Shown: one piece after another, positions 1 to 5,813 of the stretch | Layout of the letters: every line of letters begins with the position of its first letter | How positions within the stretch are numbered: position 1 is the first letter of the stretch | Origin: Synechococcales cyanobacterium PMM_0036 | Lineage (GTDB): Bacteria; Cyanobacteriota; Cyanobacteriia; Elainellales; Elainellaceae | Direction: 5' to 3' | DNA length: 6,791 nucleotides | NCBI GenBank assembly: GCA_949127645.1 | Contig: CASBQM010000027.1 | Coordinates: 1 to 6,791, forward strand | Notes under the pieces: model-generated | The model's input: only the letters and a program-made list of their open reading frames with translations | Told to the model about the DNA's origin: nothing | Databases searched by the model: none | Program-made: the position numbers and the translations under genes

Positions 1-1
1 C

Positions 2-475
2 CTTAGTGCTTTAATATTAGGAATAAGTTTTGTTGTTATGAGAACAACAAAAGAAGATAACGCTAGTGCTGATACAGTAGGTCATACCATACAAGCAGAA
101 ACTTTAAGTGTTACTAATTTTTTTGCTATAACAGCAACAGTTTTAAGCGTTAGCGGTGGAGCAATTGGAATAGTAGTTTATATTATTAAGTTGACTAATG
201 CTATAAACGAAATGAAAACAGGACTAGAAAGAGAGGTCAATAAATTAAAAGAATCTTTAGGAGATAAAATTTATGAAAACAAGCAACAACTTACATCTGT
301 TGCAAATAAATTTGAGATATCTTTCGTTGAAAGTAATTCTCACCAGCTAGGATTAGAAAAAGATATTGTTGCTCTACAGAAAGAGATTAACTTAATCTTT
401 CAGTCTTTCGAGCAACGTTTAAAAAGAATTGAAAATAATCAAGAAATAAAGTTAGGTAAATTTACACAGGAATAA
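2..475 (+). CDS. Membrane protein with C-terminal coiled coil, 5' end cut by window edge
   Basis: The frame is open from base 2 with no stop before it, and the residues before the first ATG (base 38) are hydrophobic (LSALILGISFVV), like the end of a membrane segment. The ATG at 38 has no well-placed ribosome binding site, so the gene most likely begins outside the window. Counting from that ATG, a short polar stretch is followed by a second hydrophobic segment (about residues 28-52, rich in Ala, Val, Ile and Gly). A charged region then runs to the end (about 53-145), with heptad-like spacing of Leu, Ile and Val among Lys and Glu, typical of a coiled coil. The layout is two membrane helices, a short loop, then a long coiled coil. 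I do not recognise the family. A small phage membrane protein is possible, but holin or spanin function is not shown. It converges on the helicase gene with one base between the stop codons. Confidence 0.75.
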   Translation, partial: LSALILGISFVVMRTTKEDNASADTVGHTIQAETLSVTNFFAITATVLSVSGGAIGIVVYIIKLTNAINEMKTGLEREVNKLKESLGDKIYENKQQLTSVANKFEISFVESNSHQLGLEKDIVALQKEINLIFQSFEQRLKRIENNQEIKLGKFTQE

Positions 476-492
476 TCTACACAGGAATAATC
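463..492. repeat. 15-bp exact tandem duplication across two convergent stop codons
   Basis: TACACAGGAATAATC occurs twice in immediate succession (463-477 and 478-492). The first copy carries the TAA stop of the rightward membrane gene (473-475). The TAG stop of the leftward helicase gene (477-479) straddles the junction of the copies. With one copy removed, both frames would still end in stop codons, but the two genes would overlap tail to tail. Confidence 0.95.
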
Positions 493-1745
493 GCAGATTT
501 TTTAGCTCTAGTTAAAGCAGTGTACTGTATCTTTTGTAAATCTGGGCAACAGTTCATGTCCATAGTATCAATAAAAACGTACTCGATTGTGCTACCTTGA
601 GCCTTATGTGTCGTAATAGCATAGGCATAACCTATGTTATCATAAAGCTTATCAAGGTTTAAAGCTGCACGAAACTGCTTGTTATCATTGTGATATTTTA
701 TCTTTTTCTGCCGCTCTATCTCAGCGGCATCTGTCAAAACTCTTAAAACATGGTTTTGAGTATTATCTGCTAAAACATCAAGCAGATAATACTCCCATTG
801 ATATTGATTGTCATATCCTACCGTAACATTTGTTACCACGCATTCATCACTATTATTAACGATGATAATCCAAGCGTTTTTTTCCTTATTTTTATCAATA
901 TATTTATCGTAAAAAACAGACTTTCTAAAAATAGGTTTTTTAACAATAAGCCTATCACCCACAACATAAGAAGGCGGATTAACGCCCCATATACAATTTC
1001 TAATAAATATGTTTATTTGGTCAACGGTTTTATTCTTCCAGGCAATGACGCGACAGTAATCTGCGTTATCTAAAAAGTCCTTACTGCTAAATATTTGTCC
1101 AGCCATATCTAGCCACATTGCACGACTTAAGCACATTATGGACAAATCTGGGCTTGTCTTAAATGGATAAACTATTTTGTTATATCTATCATCATTTCTG
1201 ATAATTTCAGCAACTTTAGCTAACTCTCCATCGTACCTCATTACCTGAGTTAAATTATAGTTAGGCATTGAATACTGTTGTACGATTGATTCTTTTTCCC
1301 CTACTGGTGGTAACTGGGCGACATCTCCAACAAAAATAATTTTTCCAGGCAAGCTCTGAATTTTGATAAATGTTTCCTTATTTATCATTGAAAACTCATC
1401 AACAATAACAATGTCTGCCTCAACTCGACCATTAATCTCGACAAATTCTTCCTTGCCTGTTTTCTCGTTCAATTCAGGGATTAAACCCAATAGTTTAGCT
1501 ATTGTAGTAGTTTCAATGCCTGTATCCTTCATCATTATTCGTAAGTTTTTAGCAGCTTTATTTGTTGGTGCAGCCGCAATAATGACATAGTCAGTATCAG
1601 TTTTTAACCATTTGACAAAACAAGAAATTAAAAAACTTTTGCCTGTACCTGCATAACCTGTTAACCTGAAATATTTTTCCTCACTATTGAAGAAAATTAC
1701 CATGTCTTCTAATGCGAGTGATTGACTATGTGTTAATGATGTCAT
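477..1745 (-). CDS. SF1B DNA helicase, Dda/RecD2/Pif1-like
   Basis: This is a 422-aa ATP-dependent DNA helicase, close in length to phage T4 Dda (about 440 aa). All core superfamily 1 motifs are visible: the N-terminal TxxQ region (about residue 8), Walker A GYAGTGKS (30-37), motif Ia APTNKAAKNL (59-68), Walker B IVDEFSM (114-120), motif III GDVAQLPPVG (140-149), the motif IV region LTQVMRYDGEL (165-175), motif V AYAITTHKAQGST (374-386) and motif VI YTALTRAKK (408-416). The span around 255-345 is less conserved and basic, where this family carries its SH3-like 2B domain. The family unwinds DNA 5' to 3', acting at forks, in recombination or in displacing bound proteins. It is the last gene of the leftward block, 24 bases after the 121-aa gene. 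The ATG start has no strong Shine-Dalgarno site. It is more likely a single-protein Dda-type helicase than RecD of RecBCD, because no RecB or RecC is nearby. Confidence 0.95.
   Translation of the reverse strand: MTSLTHSQSLALEDMVIFFNSEEKYFRLTGYAGTGKSFLISCFVKWLKTDTDYVIIAAAPTNKAAKNLRIMMKDTGIETTTIAKLLGLIPELNEKTGKEEFVEINGRVEADIVIVDEFSMINKETFIKIQSLPGKIIFVGDVAQLPPVGEKESIVQQYSMPNYNLTQVMRYDGELAKVAEIIRNDDRYNKIVYPFKTSPDLSIMCLSRAMWLDMAGQIFSSKDFLDNADYCRVIAWKNKTVDQINIFIRNCIWGVNPPSYVVGDRLIVKKPIFRKSVFYDKYIDKNKEKNAWIIIVNNSDECVVTNVTVGYDNQYQWEYYLLDVLADNTQNHVLRVLTDAAEIERQKKIKYHNDNKQFRAALNLDKLYDNIGYAYAITTHKAQGSTIEYVFIDTMDMNCCPDLQKIQYTALTRAKKSAIIPV
758..794. repeat. 14-bp perfect inverted repeat inside the helicase gene
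   Basis: GAGTATTATCTGCT (758-771) is followed by a 9-base loop and its exact reverse complement (781-794). It falls in the less conserved part of the helicase, at the codons for WEYYLLDVLADNTQ. No T run follows on either side, so it is not an intrinsic terminator. A stable mRNA hairpin is possible. Confidence 0.85.
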
Positions 1746-1769
1746 CTGTTGTTTATTCTTTATATTTGA

Positions 1770-2135
1770 TTAAATAGAAACGACCTTTAAAGCAAAGCAT
1801 CTGTAATCATTAGACATCATTGCTACAATGTACTCTTTCTTGGGATCATAAAACTTGATTCTCTCTGTTAACTGTGGGTGATTTAATAACGAAATTGTGT
1901 CAAGTACAACATAATCGTATTGTATTTTTCCTGTTTTCTTGTTATGACAAAACAGGAAACATCCTCTATCAAAAATTGCATAAAACCCTCTAACATGAAT
2001 TTCTGATTCTGGATAAATGCTTACGCGGTTTATAAAGTCTTCAATTGTTACTAAAACAGCTTCAGATGCAAAGCAATCTGTAGCTGTAAACCGGAATTTC
2101 CGACGTACTCGATTATTATATCTAATCTTACCCAT
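1770..2135 (-). CDS. Unknown 121-aa protein between ATPase and helicase
   Basis: I do not recognise this protein. It has a basic N-terminus (MGKIRYNNRVRRKFRF), then alternating hydrophobic and aromatic stretches (HVRGFYAIFDRGCFLFCHNKK, broken here only to show character) that suggest a small beta-rich fold, and no signal peptide or membrane helix. The frame can be extended 8 codons upstream to a TTG at 2159, overlapping the ATPase end. I prefer the ATG at 2135 because AGGGGG (2140-2145) lies 4 bases before it, within and beside the ATPase stop codon, leaving an 8-base gap. That junction implies co-translation with the ATPase. Position between ATPase and helicase suggests an accessory role in DNA metabolism, by context only. 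Confidence 0.75.
   Translation of the reverse strand: MGKIRYNNRVRRKFRFTATDCFASEAVLVTIEDFINRVSIYPESEIHVRGFYAIFDRGCFLFCHNKKTGKIQYDYVVLDTISLLNHPQLTERIKFYDPKKEYIVAMMSNDYRCFALKVVSI
1927..1959. repeat. 11-bp inverted repeat inside the 121-aa gene
   Basis: TTTCCTGTTTT (1927-1937) pairs exactly with AAAACAGGAAA (1949-1959) around an 11-base loop. It lies inside coding sequence and is AT-rich, so chance is possible, but an mRNA stem is plausible. Confidence 0.6.
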
Positions 2136-2139
2136 GAAA

Positions 2140-2145
2140 CCCCCT
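2140..2145 (-). promoter_or_regulatory. Ribosome binding site fixing the start of the 121-aa gene
   Basis: Read leftward, AGGGGG sits 4 bases before the ATG at 2135 and overlaps the ATPase stop codon TAG (2144-2146). It decides for this ATG over the upstream TTG and indicates coupling to ATPase translation. Confidence 0.65.
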
Positions 2146-3460
2146 ATACTGGCATCCAAACAATTTTGCCCACACAGTTTTTATCTAGTTTCCAGCCTAT
2201 GTCTAACATTACTTGAGCTATGTTGATAGGACTAGGTTGTATGTCTAATTCGCCTTTTGACGATGCTAACAATACAATCTTTTTTAGAGATTCTGTGTTA
2301 ACCTCTCTAGGGATACCAAGATTAATACCTTCGGCTGAGGCATGGTCTATCATTTCCATTTTGCTATCAACAAAGTCTTTAAGAATTTTATGCAATGCCC
2401 CTACGCTATCAGCTATGTTCAACTTATGAAAAATCCAGTATGCCTCTAAACAATCCAAGGCATCGCTTATTGAATCCCAAACACCAGTAGAAATACCAGT
2501 AGTAATTAAGTCAATACTAATTGTCCAACGCTCACTATTGATAACATCTGGTATTTTAAAAGATTTTTTCCTAGAAGATAGCTTCTTACGATTATTTATA
2601 TAAAGTTTAATATTATCGACATCTCTCCAAAAATCTGCATACACAGTAAATCCTTCCCAATTAATGTCTTCCAAGTCTAATTTATCCCTGATATCAAAAT
2701 CTTGTCTGTTAATCTCTGATTTTTCTGATAATTTAAAATCTTCCCAGCGTTTACATTTAATAACAATGCAACGTCTACTTAGTTCGTTAAACCTGGAATC
2801 AGCATAAAATGGTTTAATACTTGAAACAACTTTGCTTGAGAATGTGTTGAATTGCATATTGCTGCCTGGTTCGTTTCCAGCAATTTCTATTATTTCAGTT
2901 TTGCGATTATAACCACTTTTTAACATTGCATAAATATTGGGGTTTTTGAGAGTATCCTCTGAAATATCGTCCCAAACTAAAATAGAGTTTTTCTCTTCTA
3001 TTTGTTCTTTGTCGTACCAGCGAATTTTACTAAGATGGTTTCTTAATGCGGCGAAAGTAGTAGCAGCCGATTTTATCTCATGTTCTTGGTTATGCAACGC
3101 AGCTATTAATGTCGCTATAATACTTTTACCTGAACCTCTACTGCCTTGTAGAAATAAGATAGGGATTATATGAGCTAACGCTGACGGAATGAATGCATAA
3201 GCCGTAATGATGGGTATTTGTATTTTTTCGTTGGGAATAATTGCTACATCCTTTATCAAATTACTAAAATTCTTGCTAGGAGATAAAGCAATATCCCAAA
3301 AATGTTTCCAAGGCTCACCCTGAGATTCTCTAAACTGACTATAATCTATCCTCGCGTTATCCTTCTCATCTTCTGGTGACGACGATAGTCGTTGATATAG
3401 CTCTAGTGGACTTATGTTAGAATTGTTAGAATTTAGCTCTGATTTTATTTTTTTAGTCAT
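2144..3460 (-). CDS. P-loop ATPase, probably an AAA+/SF3-like helicase or replication ATPase
   Basis: From the ATG at 3460 the product is 438 aa. Walker A GSRGSGKS is at about residues 106-113, preceded by a hydrophobic strand (IIPILFLQ). Walker B ILVWDD is at 160-165. A polar strand ending SSKVVSSI (about 207-214) fits sensor 1, and RFNELSRRCIVIKCKR (about 223-238) resembles the arginine-finger region of ATPase domains in phage and plasmid primase-helicases. The C-terminal 200 residues are charged, helical-looking and unrecognised. The N-terminal 90 residues show no primase motif. I infer ATP-driven DNA work, such as a replicative helicase or loader, in line with the helicase and nuclease genes. 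The frame can extend to a GTG at 3511, but that codon lies inside a long hairpin and has CCTCC rather than a Shine-Dalgarno site before it. The ATG at 3460 has only a weak site of its own. Terminase or packaging function is less likely, as no nuclease domain is seen. Confidence 0.85.
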   Translation of the reverse strand: MTKKIKSELNSNNSNISPLELYQRLSSSPEDEKDNARIDYSQFRESQGEPWKHFWDIALSPSKNFSNLIKDVAIIPNEKIQIPIITAYAFIPSALAHIIPILFLQGSRGSGKSIIATLIAALHNQEHEIKSAATTFAALRNHLSKIRWYDKEQIEEKNSILVWDDISEDTLKNPNIYAMLKSGYNRKTEIIEIAGNEPGSNMQFNTFSSKVVSSIKPFYADSRFNELSRRCIVIKCKRWEDFKLSEKSEINRQDFDIRDKLDLEDINWEGFTVYADFWRDVDNIKLYINNRKKLSSRKKSFKIPDVINSERWTISIDLITTGISTGVWDSISDALDCLEAYWIFHKLNIADSVGALHKILKDFVDSKMEMIDHASAEGINLGIPREVNTESLKKIVLLASSKGELDIQPSPINIAQVMLDIGWKLDKNCVGKIVWMPV

Positions 3461-3473
3461 TGACTTTAACCAT
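3453..3473 (-). CDS. Possible 6-codon leader peptide overlapping the ATPase start
   Basis: Between the hairpin and the ATPase, an ATG at 3473 opens a six-codon frame (MVKVND) ending at TAA 3453-3455. The ATPase ATG (3458-3460) overlaps its fifth and sixth codons in another frame. The GGAGG core in the hairpin's 3' arm (3489-3493) lies 15 bases before this ATG and 28 before the ATPase ATG, so the leader could couple a ribosome to the ATPase start. The spacing is longer than ideal, and this is speculative. Confidence 0.25.
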   Translation of the reverse strand: MVKVND

Positions 3474-3481
3474 AAAGGTGT

Positions 3482-3536
3482 ACTTAAACCTCCCTCACAA
3501 TTAATTGTCACAATTAATTGTGAGGGAGGTTTAAGT
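3482..3536. repeat. 27-bp perfect inverted repeat with one-base centre
   Basis: Arms 3482-3508 and 3510-3536 are exact reverse complements around a single base (3509). The inner 12 bases of each arm (ACAATTAATTGT) are themselves palindromic, so the centre is also a direct repeat. It begins 4 bases after the stop of the 251-aa gene (in transcription order) and ends before the ATPase start. There is no T run after it on the leftward transcript, so it is not a classical terminator. One arm holds GGAGG and the other CCTCC, so RNA folding would hide the Shine-Dalgarno core. RNase processing, translational control, a protein-binding site or an origin hairpin are possible roles. Confidence 0.95.
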
Positions 3537-3540
3537 TGGA

Positions 3541-4296
3541 CTATGATGGAAGTAACATTTCCATTAATTGAATAACTGTTTCATAAACTCCTGGAAGGCT
3601 TGTTTTAAGCTCTTGTAGCTCAATAGCCATCTGAACCACAGTAGAAGCATCCTTGCCATAATCGCCTAAACAAAACTTAGTAAATTCAAATCGCTCTTTA
3701 AGGCGTTCAGCCTCCAATTGAGTCTTGCTTCCACCACTACCACCATAGTTTTTGTTGTTACTACTACTAGCATCATCTGGTAGTTCAACACCTTTTAATT
3801 TGTCTAGCTCTCCATTGGGCATTAAGGTATAATAATATTTTTGCAAGAAGGATACCATTACGGGGTCTGTAGATTGCCCATCTTGATAAGCGGATAAAAC
3901 GTTGAGACTTTTTTCATCATCATAAAGGATAATCTCCCCCTTGTAACAAGTAACTGTATCAATTTTGTCAAACTCTTTACACAGGTAAATCTCAGTCGGA
4001 AACGGTTCGGTTTTAACTTGAGAGTACTTCCCAGTATCTTTATCTTTCTGAGTTTTTTCGTAAGCTGTAGCATAAAATCGCAAAGAGACTAAGCATGGTT
4101 GAAAGACCCAGTCTTTATTGCTAAACATTTTACAGTCGCTAACATTAGTGGCATAGCAAAAAACACTATAACCGTTAGTCTCTTTTCTGATAATTGCTTC
4201 CGAAAATTCTATCCTACTGTTTAAACCCTTCCAATCGCTGTAACCCAGCGTAGCAAAAACACTATCTTTTTTAGGAACATTAAACCAGATACTCAT
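3541..4296 (-). CDS. Unknown 251-aa protein with Gly/Ser/Asn linker, candidate DNA-binding protein
   Basis: I do not recognise this family. Residues 1-170 look beta-rich, with many aromatic residues (IWFN, VFCYATN, LRFYATAYE, QKYYYTLMP). A low-complexity linker follows (about 175-190: DASSSNNKNYGGSGGS), then a helical, charged C-terminal segment (191-251) with KTQLEAERLKERFEF. A folded N-terminal domain joined by a flexible linker to a C-terminal segment is reminiscent of single-stranded DNA-binding proteins, but no OB-fold signature can be proved by eye, and the tail is not the acidic SSB tip. The ATG at 4296 is supported by AGGA (4305-4308) 8 bases upstream, inside the 13-base gap after the nuclease gene. 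The gene ends 4 bases before the large hairpin. Position between nuclease and ATPase favours a DNA replication or recombination accessory factor, by inference. Confidence 0.85.
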   Translation of the reverse strand: MSIWFNVPKKDSVFATLGYSDWKGLNSRIEFSEAIIRKETNGYSVFCYATNVSDCKMFSNKDWVFQPCLVSLRFYATAYEKTQKDKDTGKYSQVKTEPFPTEIYLCKEFDKIDTVTCYKGEIILYDDEKSLNVLSAYQDGQSTDPVMVSFLQKYYYTLMPNGELDKLKGVELPDDASSSNNKNYGGSGGSKTQLEAERLKERFEFTKFCLGDYGKDASTVVQMAIELQELKTSLPGVYETVIQLMEMLLPS

Positions 4297-4309
4297 TGTT
4301 GTTTTCCTG

Positions 4310-4780
4310 TTATTTTTGTTTTCCGAAACATAATCGCAATCTTGTCTCTAACTCGCTCAAGTCAAGCATCGTTACATTTTTGTCTAGTTCTTGATGCTTT
4401 ACTCCTACCACTATTAACTTTTCAAAAAAATGTGGTGAGAAGTAATCCAGGTCTAGGAGCAAATTAAGAAACTCTCTAGTAACCAAACCTTTTGACTCAA
4501 TCAACAATACAGGTACAACACTTAAAGGTAAACATTTAGGTGACCATATTGCATAATCACAACACCAACTTTTACCCGGATAATAAGCAGTAGCAGGTTT
4601 TAAATGTATTTTGTACTGCCTAACTATACACTTGGGGGGTAAATATTTTCTAATTAGCTGATGCGTTCTAAATTCTAGCTTAGAAGCATACCAAACCTTC
4701 TGCCCATCAGTCTCCAGCGCTATCATTTTGGATTCTGGGTTGTACCAGAATCCTTCAGCTTTATACTTGTTATTCGTCAT
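4310..4780 (-). CDS. Probable PD-(D/E)XK endonuclease, DUF1064-like layout
   Basis: This 156-aa protein carries a spaced set of residues typical of PD-(D/E)XK nucleases. Glu36 lies in YASKLEFRTHQLI, where DUF1064-type nucleases show an S-K-x-E helix. A strand VRQYKIHL (53-60) follows, as in the 'Q-x-x-I' strand of these families. Asp75 is in CCDYAIW, and Glu95-x-Lys97 is in LLIESKG, giving the D...ExK core. After that come a helix (TREFLNLLLDLD) and a hydrophobic strand (KLIVVGV). Such proteins cut DNA with Mg2+; phage relatives include Holliday-junction-type and other structure-specific nucleases, but the specificity here is unknown. The start ATG overlaps the end of the upstream 122-aa gene by 11 bases and has no clear Shine-Dalgarno site, so translational coupling is likely. 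A restriction-enzyme-like role is less likely because no methylase is present. Confidence 0.75.
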   Translation of the reverse strand: MTNNKYKAEGFWYNPESKMIALETDGQKVWYASKLEFRTHQLIRKYLPPKCIVRQYKIHLKPATAYYPGKSWCCDYAIWSPKCLPLSVVPVLLIESKGLVTREFLNLLLDLDYFSPHFFEKLIVVGVKHQELDKNVTMLDLSELETRLRLCFGKQK

Positions 4781-5138
4781 CGCTTGTTATTTCATCGTCT
4801 CTTTCACCTTTATCAATGGGGATAACCAAAAACCCTTCTTTGTAATAAGCCCAAACATTTTTAATGATTTTTTGGAAATCATTATATTCAAAGATGCCCA
4901 ATGGCTGTAAAACTTCAGCGATAATTTTATTTGCTACATAATCACGATTGTATTTTATTCGGTACCATCCACGATATTTTTGAAAGTCCTGGCGTTTTGT
5001 GCCTTTTGGAATCACATAACTTAATAACAAATATCCATCATCTGACAACATCAAAGGGTGTAAAGGTTGAGCGTATTTTCTACCCATCGTTTGTGACCAT
5101 TCGATGATAGGTATTGCATCATCAATCATATCAATCAT
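4770..5138 (-). CDS. Unknown 122-aa protein with acidic C-terminal tail
   Basis: I do not recognise this protein. It has a mixed, aromatic-rich middle (YRGWYRIKYNRDYVANK) and a strand-like VIPIDKG before a strongly acidic tail (GERDDEITSDDE, last 12 residues). Acidic tails occur on single-stranded DNA-binding proteins such as phage T7 gp2.5 and bacterial SSB, where they recruit partners; here that is only an analogy. The ATG at 5138 has GAGGT (5144-5148) 5 bases upstream, a good site. A second in-frame ATG at 5129, made by a 9-bp duplication, has none. The start overlaps the end of the upstream 156-aa gene by 8 bases and the end overlaps the nuclease start by 11, so it is embedded in a translationally coupled run. 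Confidence 0.8.
   Translation of the reverse strand: MIDMIDDAIPIIEWSQTMGRKYAQPLHPLMLSDDGYLLLSYVIPKGTKRQDFQKYRGWYRIKYNRDYVANKIIAEVLQPLGIFEYNDFQKIIKNVWAYYKEGFLVIPIDKGERDDEITSDDE
5121..5138. repeat. 9-bp exact tandem duplication at a start codon
   Basis: ATCAATCAT is present twice in a row (5121-5129 and 5130-5138). Read leftward it gives ATGATTGAT twice, so the 122-aa protein starts MIDMIDD with two possible ATGs. The TGA stop of the upstream gene (5131-5133) lies inside the copy nearer the start. Confidence 0.9.
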
Positions 5139-5601
5139 GTTCTACCTCATCAGACACAGCTATAAGTTTATTCAAGATAGTTACTGTTCTTTCTATTTCA
5201 GCTATACTATCGCTTGGCAAATTTAAGTTTCTAAGCAAGCCATTACTAAGCAGCAAGGCAATGTCATTTAATGAGCCCCGACTTAAATTAGGAGCTGAAA
5301 ACTCTGTTATACAACAACAAAAAATGTTAACCCAATATTCAACGATATAGGTTGACGTTTTACTGCTTTTTTTATTTTCTGTACGCCAGAGTTTAATCGC
5401 ATCGTTATTATCACTTTTCCAGATAGCTAACAAAGTCTTTAACTTATTAGCTCCCCTAGGTTCAAAATAATATGAAATATTGTTAAACACCGGTAACTCG
5501 TTGTTTGTAAATAGTTCATCGCAAACAGCATTAACATTAGCTGTTGTGATTTTGAGTAGCTTGGAGCTACTCTCTACCTCTCCAATTTGCTTCTCTTTCA
5601 T
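5131..5601 (-). CDS. Unknown 156-aa protein with a Cys-Cys-Cys run
   Basis: I do not recognise this protein. The frame extends to a TTG at 5640, but that codon has no ribosome binding site. The ATG at 5601 has AAGGA (5611-5615) 9 bases upstream, so I choose it, giving 156 aa and a 35-base gap after the small membrane gene. The N-terminus is charged (MKEKQIGEVESSSKLLK). A central part (YIVEYWVNIFCCCITEF) is aromatic and hydrophobic with three consecutive cysteines. The C-terminal part is helical (SLNDIALLLSNGLLRNL and EIERTVTILNKLIAV). The hydrophobic centre is probably a buried helix rather than a membrane span, as it contains charged residues. Its end overlaps the next gene by 8 bases. Function unknown. 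Confidence 0.75.
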   Translation of the reverse strand: MKEKQIGEVESSSKLLKITTANVNAVCDELFTNNELPVFNNISYYFEPRGANKLKTLLAIWKSDNNDAIKLWRTENKKSSKTSTYIVEYWVNIFCCCITEFSAPNLSRGSLNDIALLLSNGLLRNLNLPSDSIAEIERTVTILNKLIAVSDEVEHD

Positions 5602-5636
5602 AGCTAGACTTCCTTCAAATTTTTGATAATACTTAG

Positions 5637-5813
5637 TCAACCATTAATTATGCATTGTCGTTTAGGTAATGCAAATATTTCACAAGCCCGACCACTACCC
5701 CGATAGCCTACCAATAATGAATGATGGATTTTACTGATTAATAAAAACGCTGTAAATGTAGCGCCAATCATGTATCCTAGCAAGATACAATAAATTAATC
5801 GTGTATCGTTCAT
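5637..5813 (-). CDS. Small single-pass membrane protein, 58 aa
   Basis: The chosen ATG (5811-5813) overlaps the TGA stop of the 93-aa gene in an ATGA junction and has AGGGA (5818-5822) 4 bases upstream; a longer frame from an ATG at 5861 would run inside the neighbour and is less likely. The N-terminal part MNDTRLIYC is followed by a hydrophobic helix (about residues 7-27, ILLGYMIGATFTAFLLI), then a basic tail (SKIHHSLLVGYRGSGRACEIF and LPKRQC). It therefore looks like a one-helix membrane protein, probably with the basic C-terminal half in the cytoplasm by the positive-inside tendency. I cannot assign a function. Among DNA-processing genes it could be a membrane anchor, an inhibitor of a host function, or a lysis-type peptide. 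Confidence 0.7.
   Translation of the reverse strand: MNDTRLIYCILLGYMIGATFTAFLLISKIHHSLLVGYRGSGRACEIFALPKRQCIING

Noticed and set aside
798..1073. Rightward open frame of 91 codons inside the helicase gene
   Set aside because: It lies antisense to a well-supported helicase, has a biased Ile/Asn composition and no recognisable domain or ribosome binding site. It is a shadow.
3461..3511. N-terminal extension of the ATPase to a GTG start
   Set aside because: Its first codons are made of hairpin sequence, and the DNA upstream has CCTCC, the complement of a ribosome binding site. The ATG at 3460 is more plausible, though not certain.
3482..3536. Intrinsic terminator
   Set aside because: The stem is strong, but neither strand has a T run after it, and downstream genes in the same direction seem to belong to the same transcript.
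3858..4073. Leftward open frame inside the 251-aa gene
   Set aside because: It overlaps fully in another frame on the same strand, with composition typical of a frame shadow.
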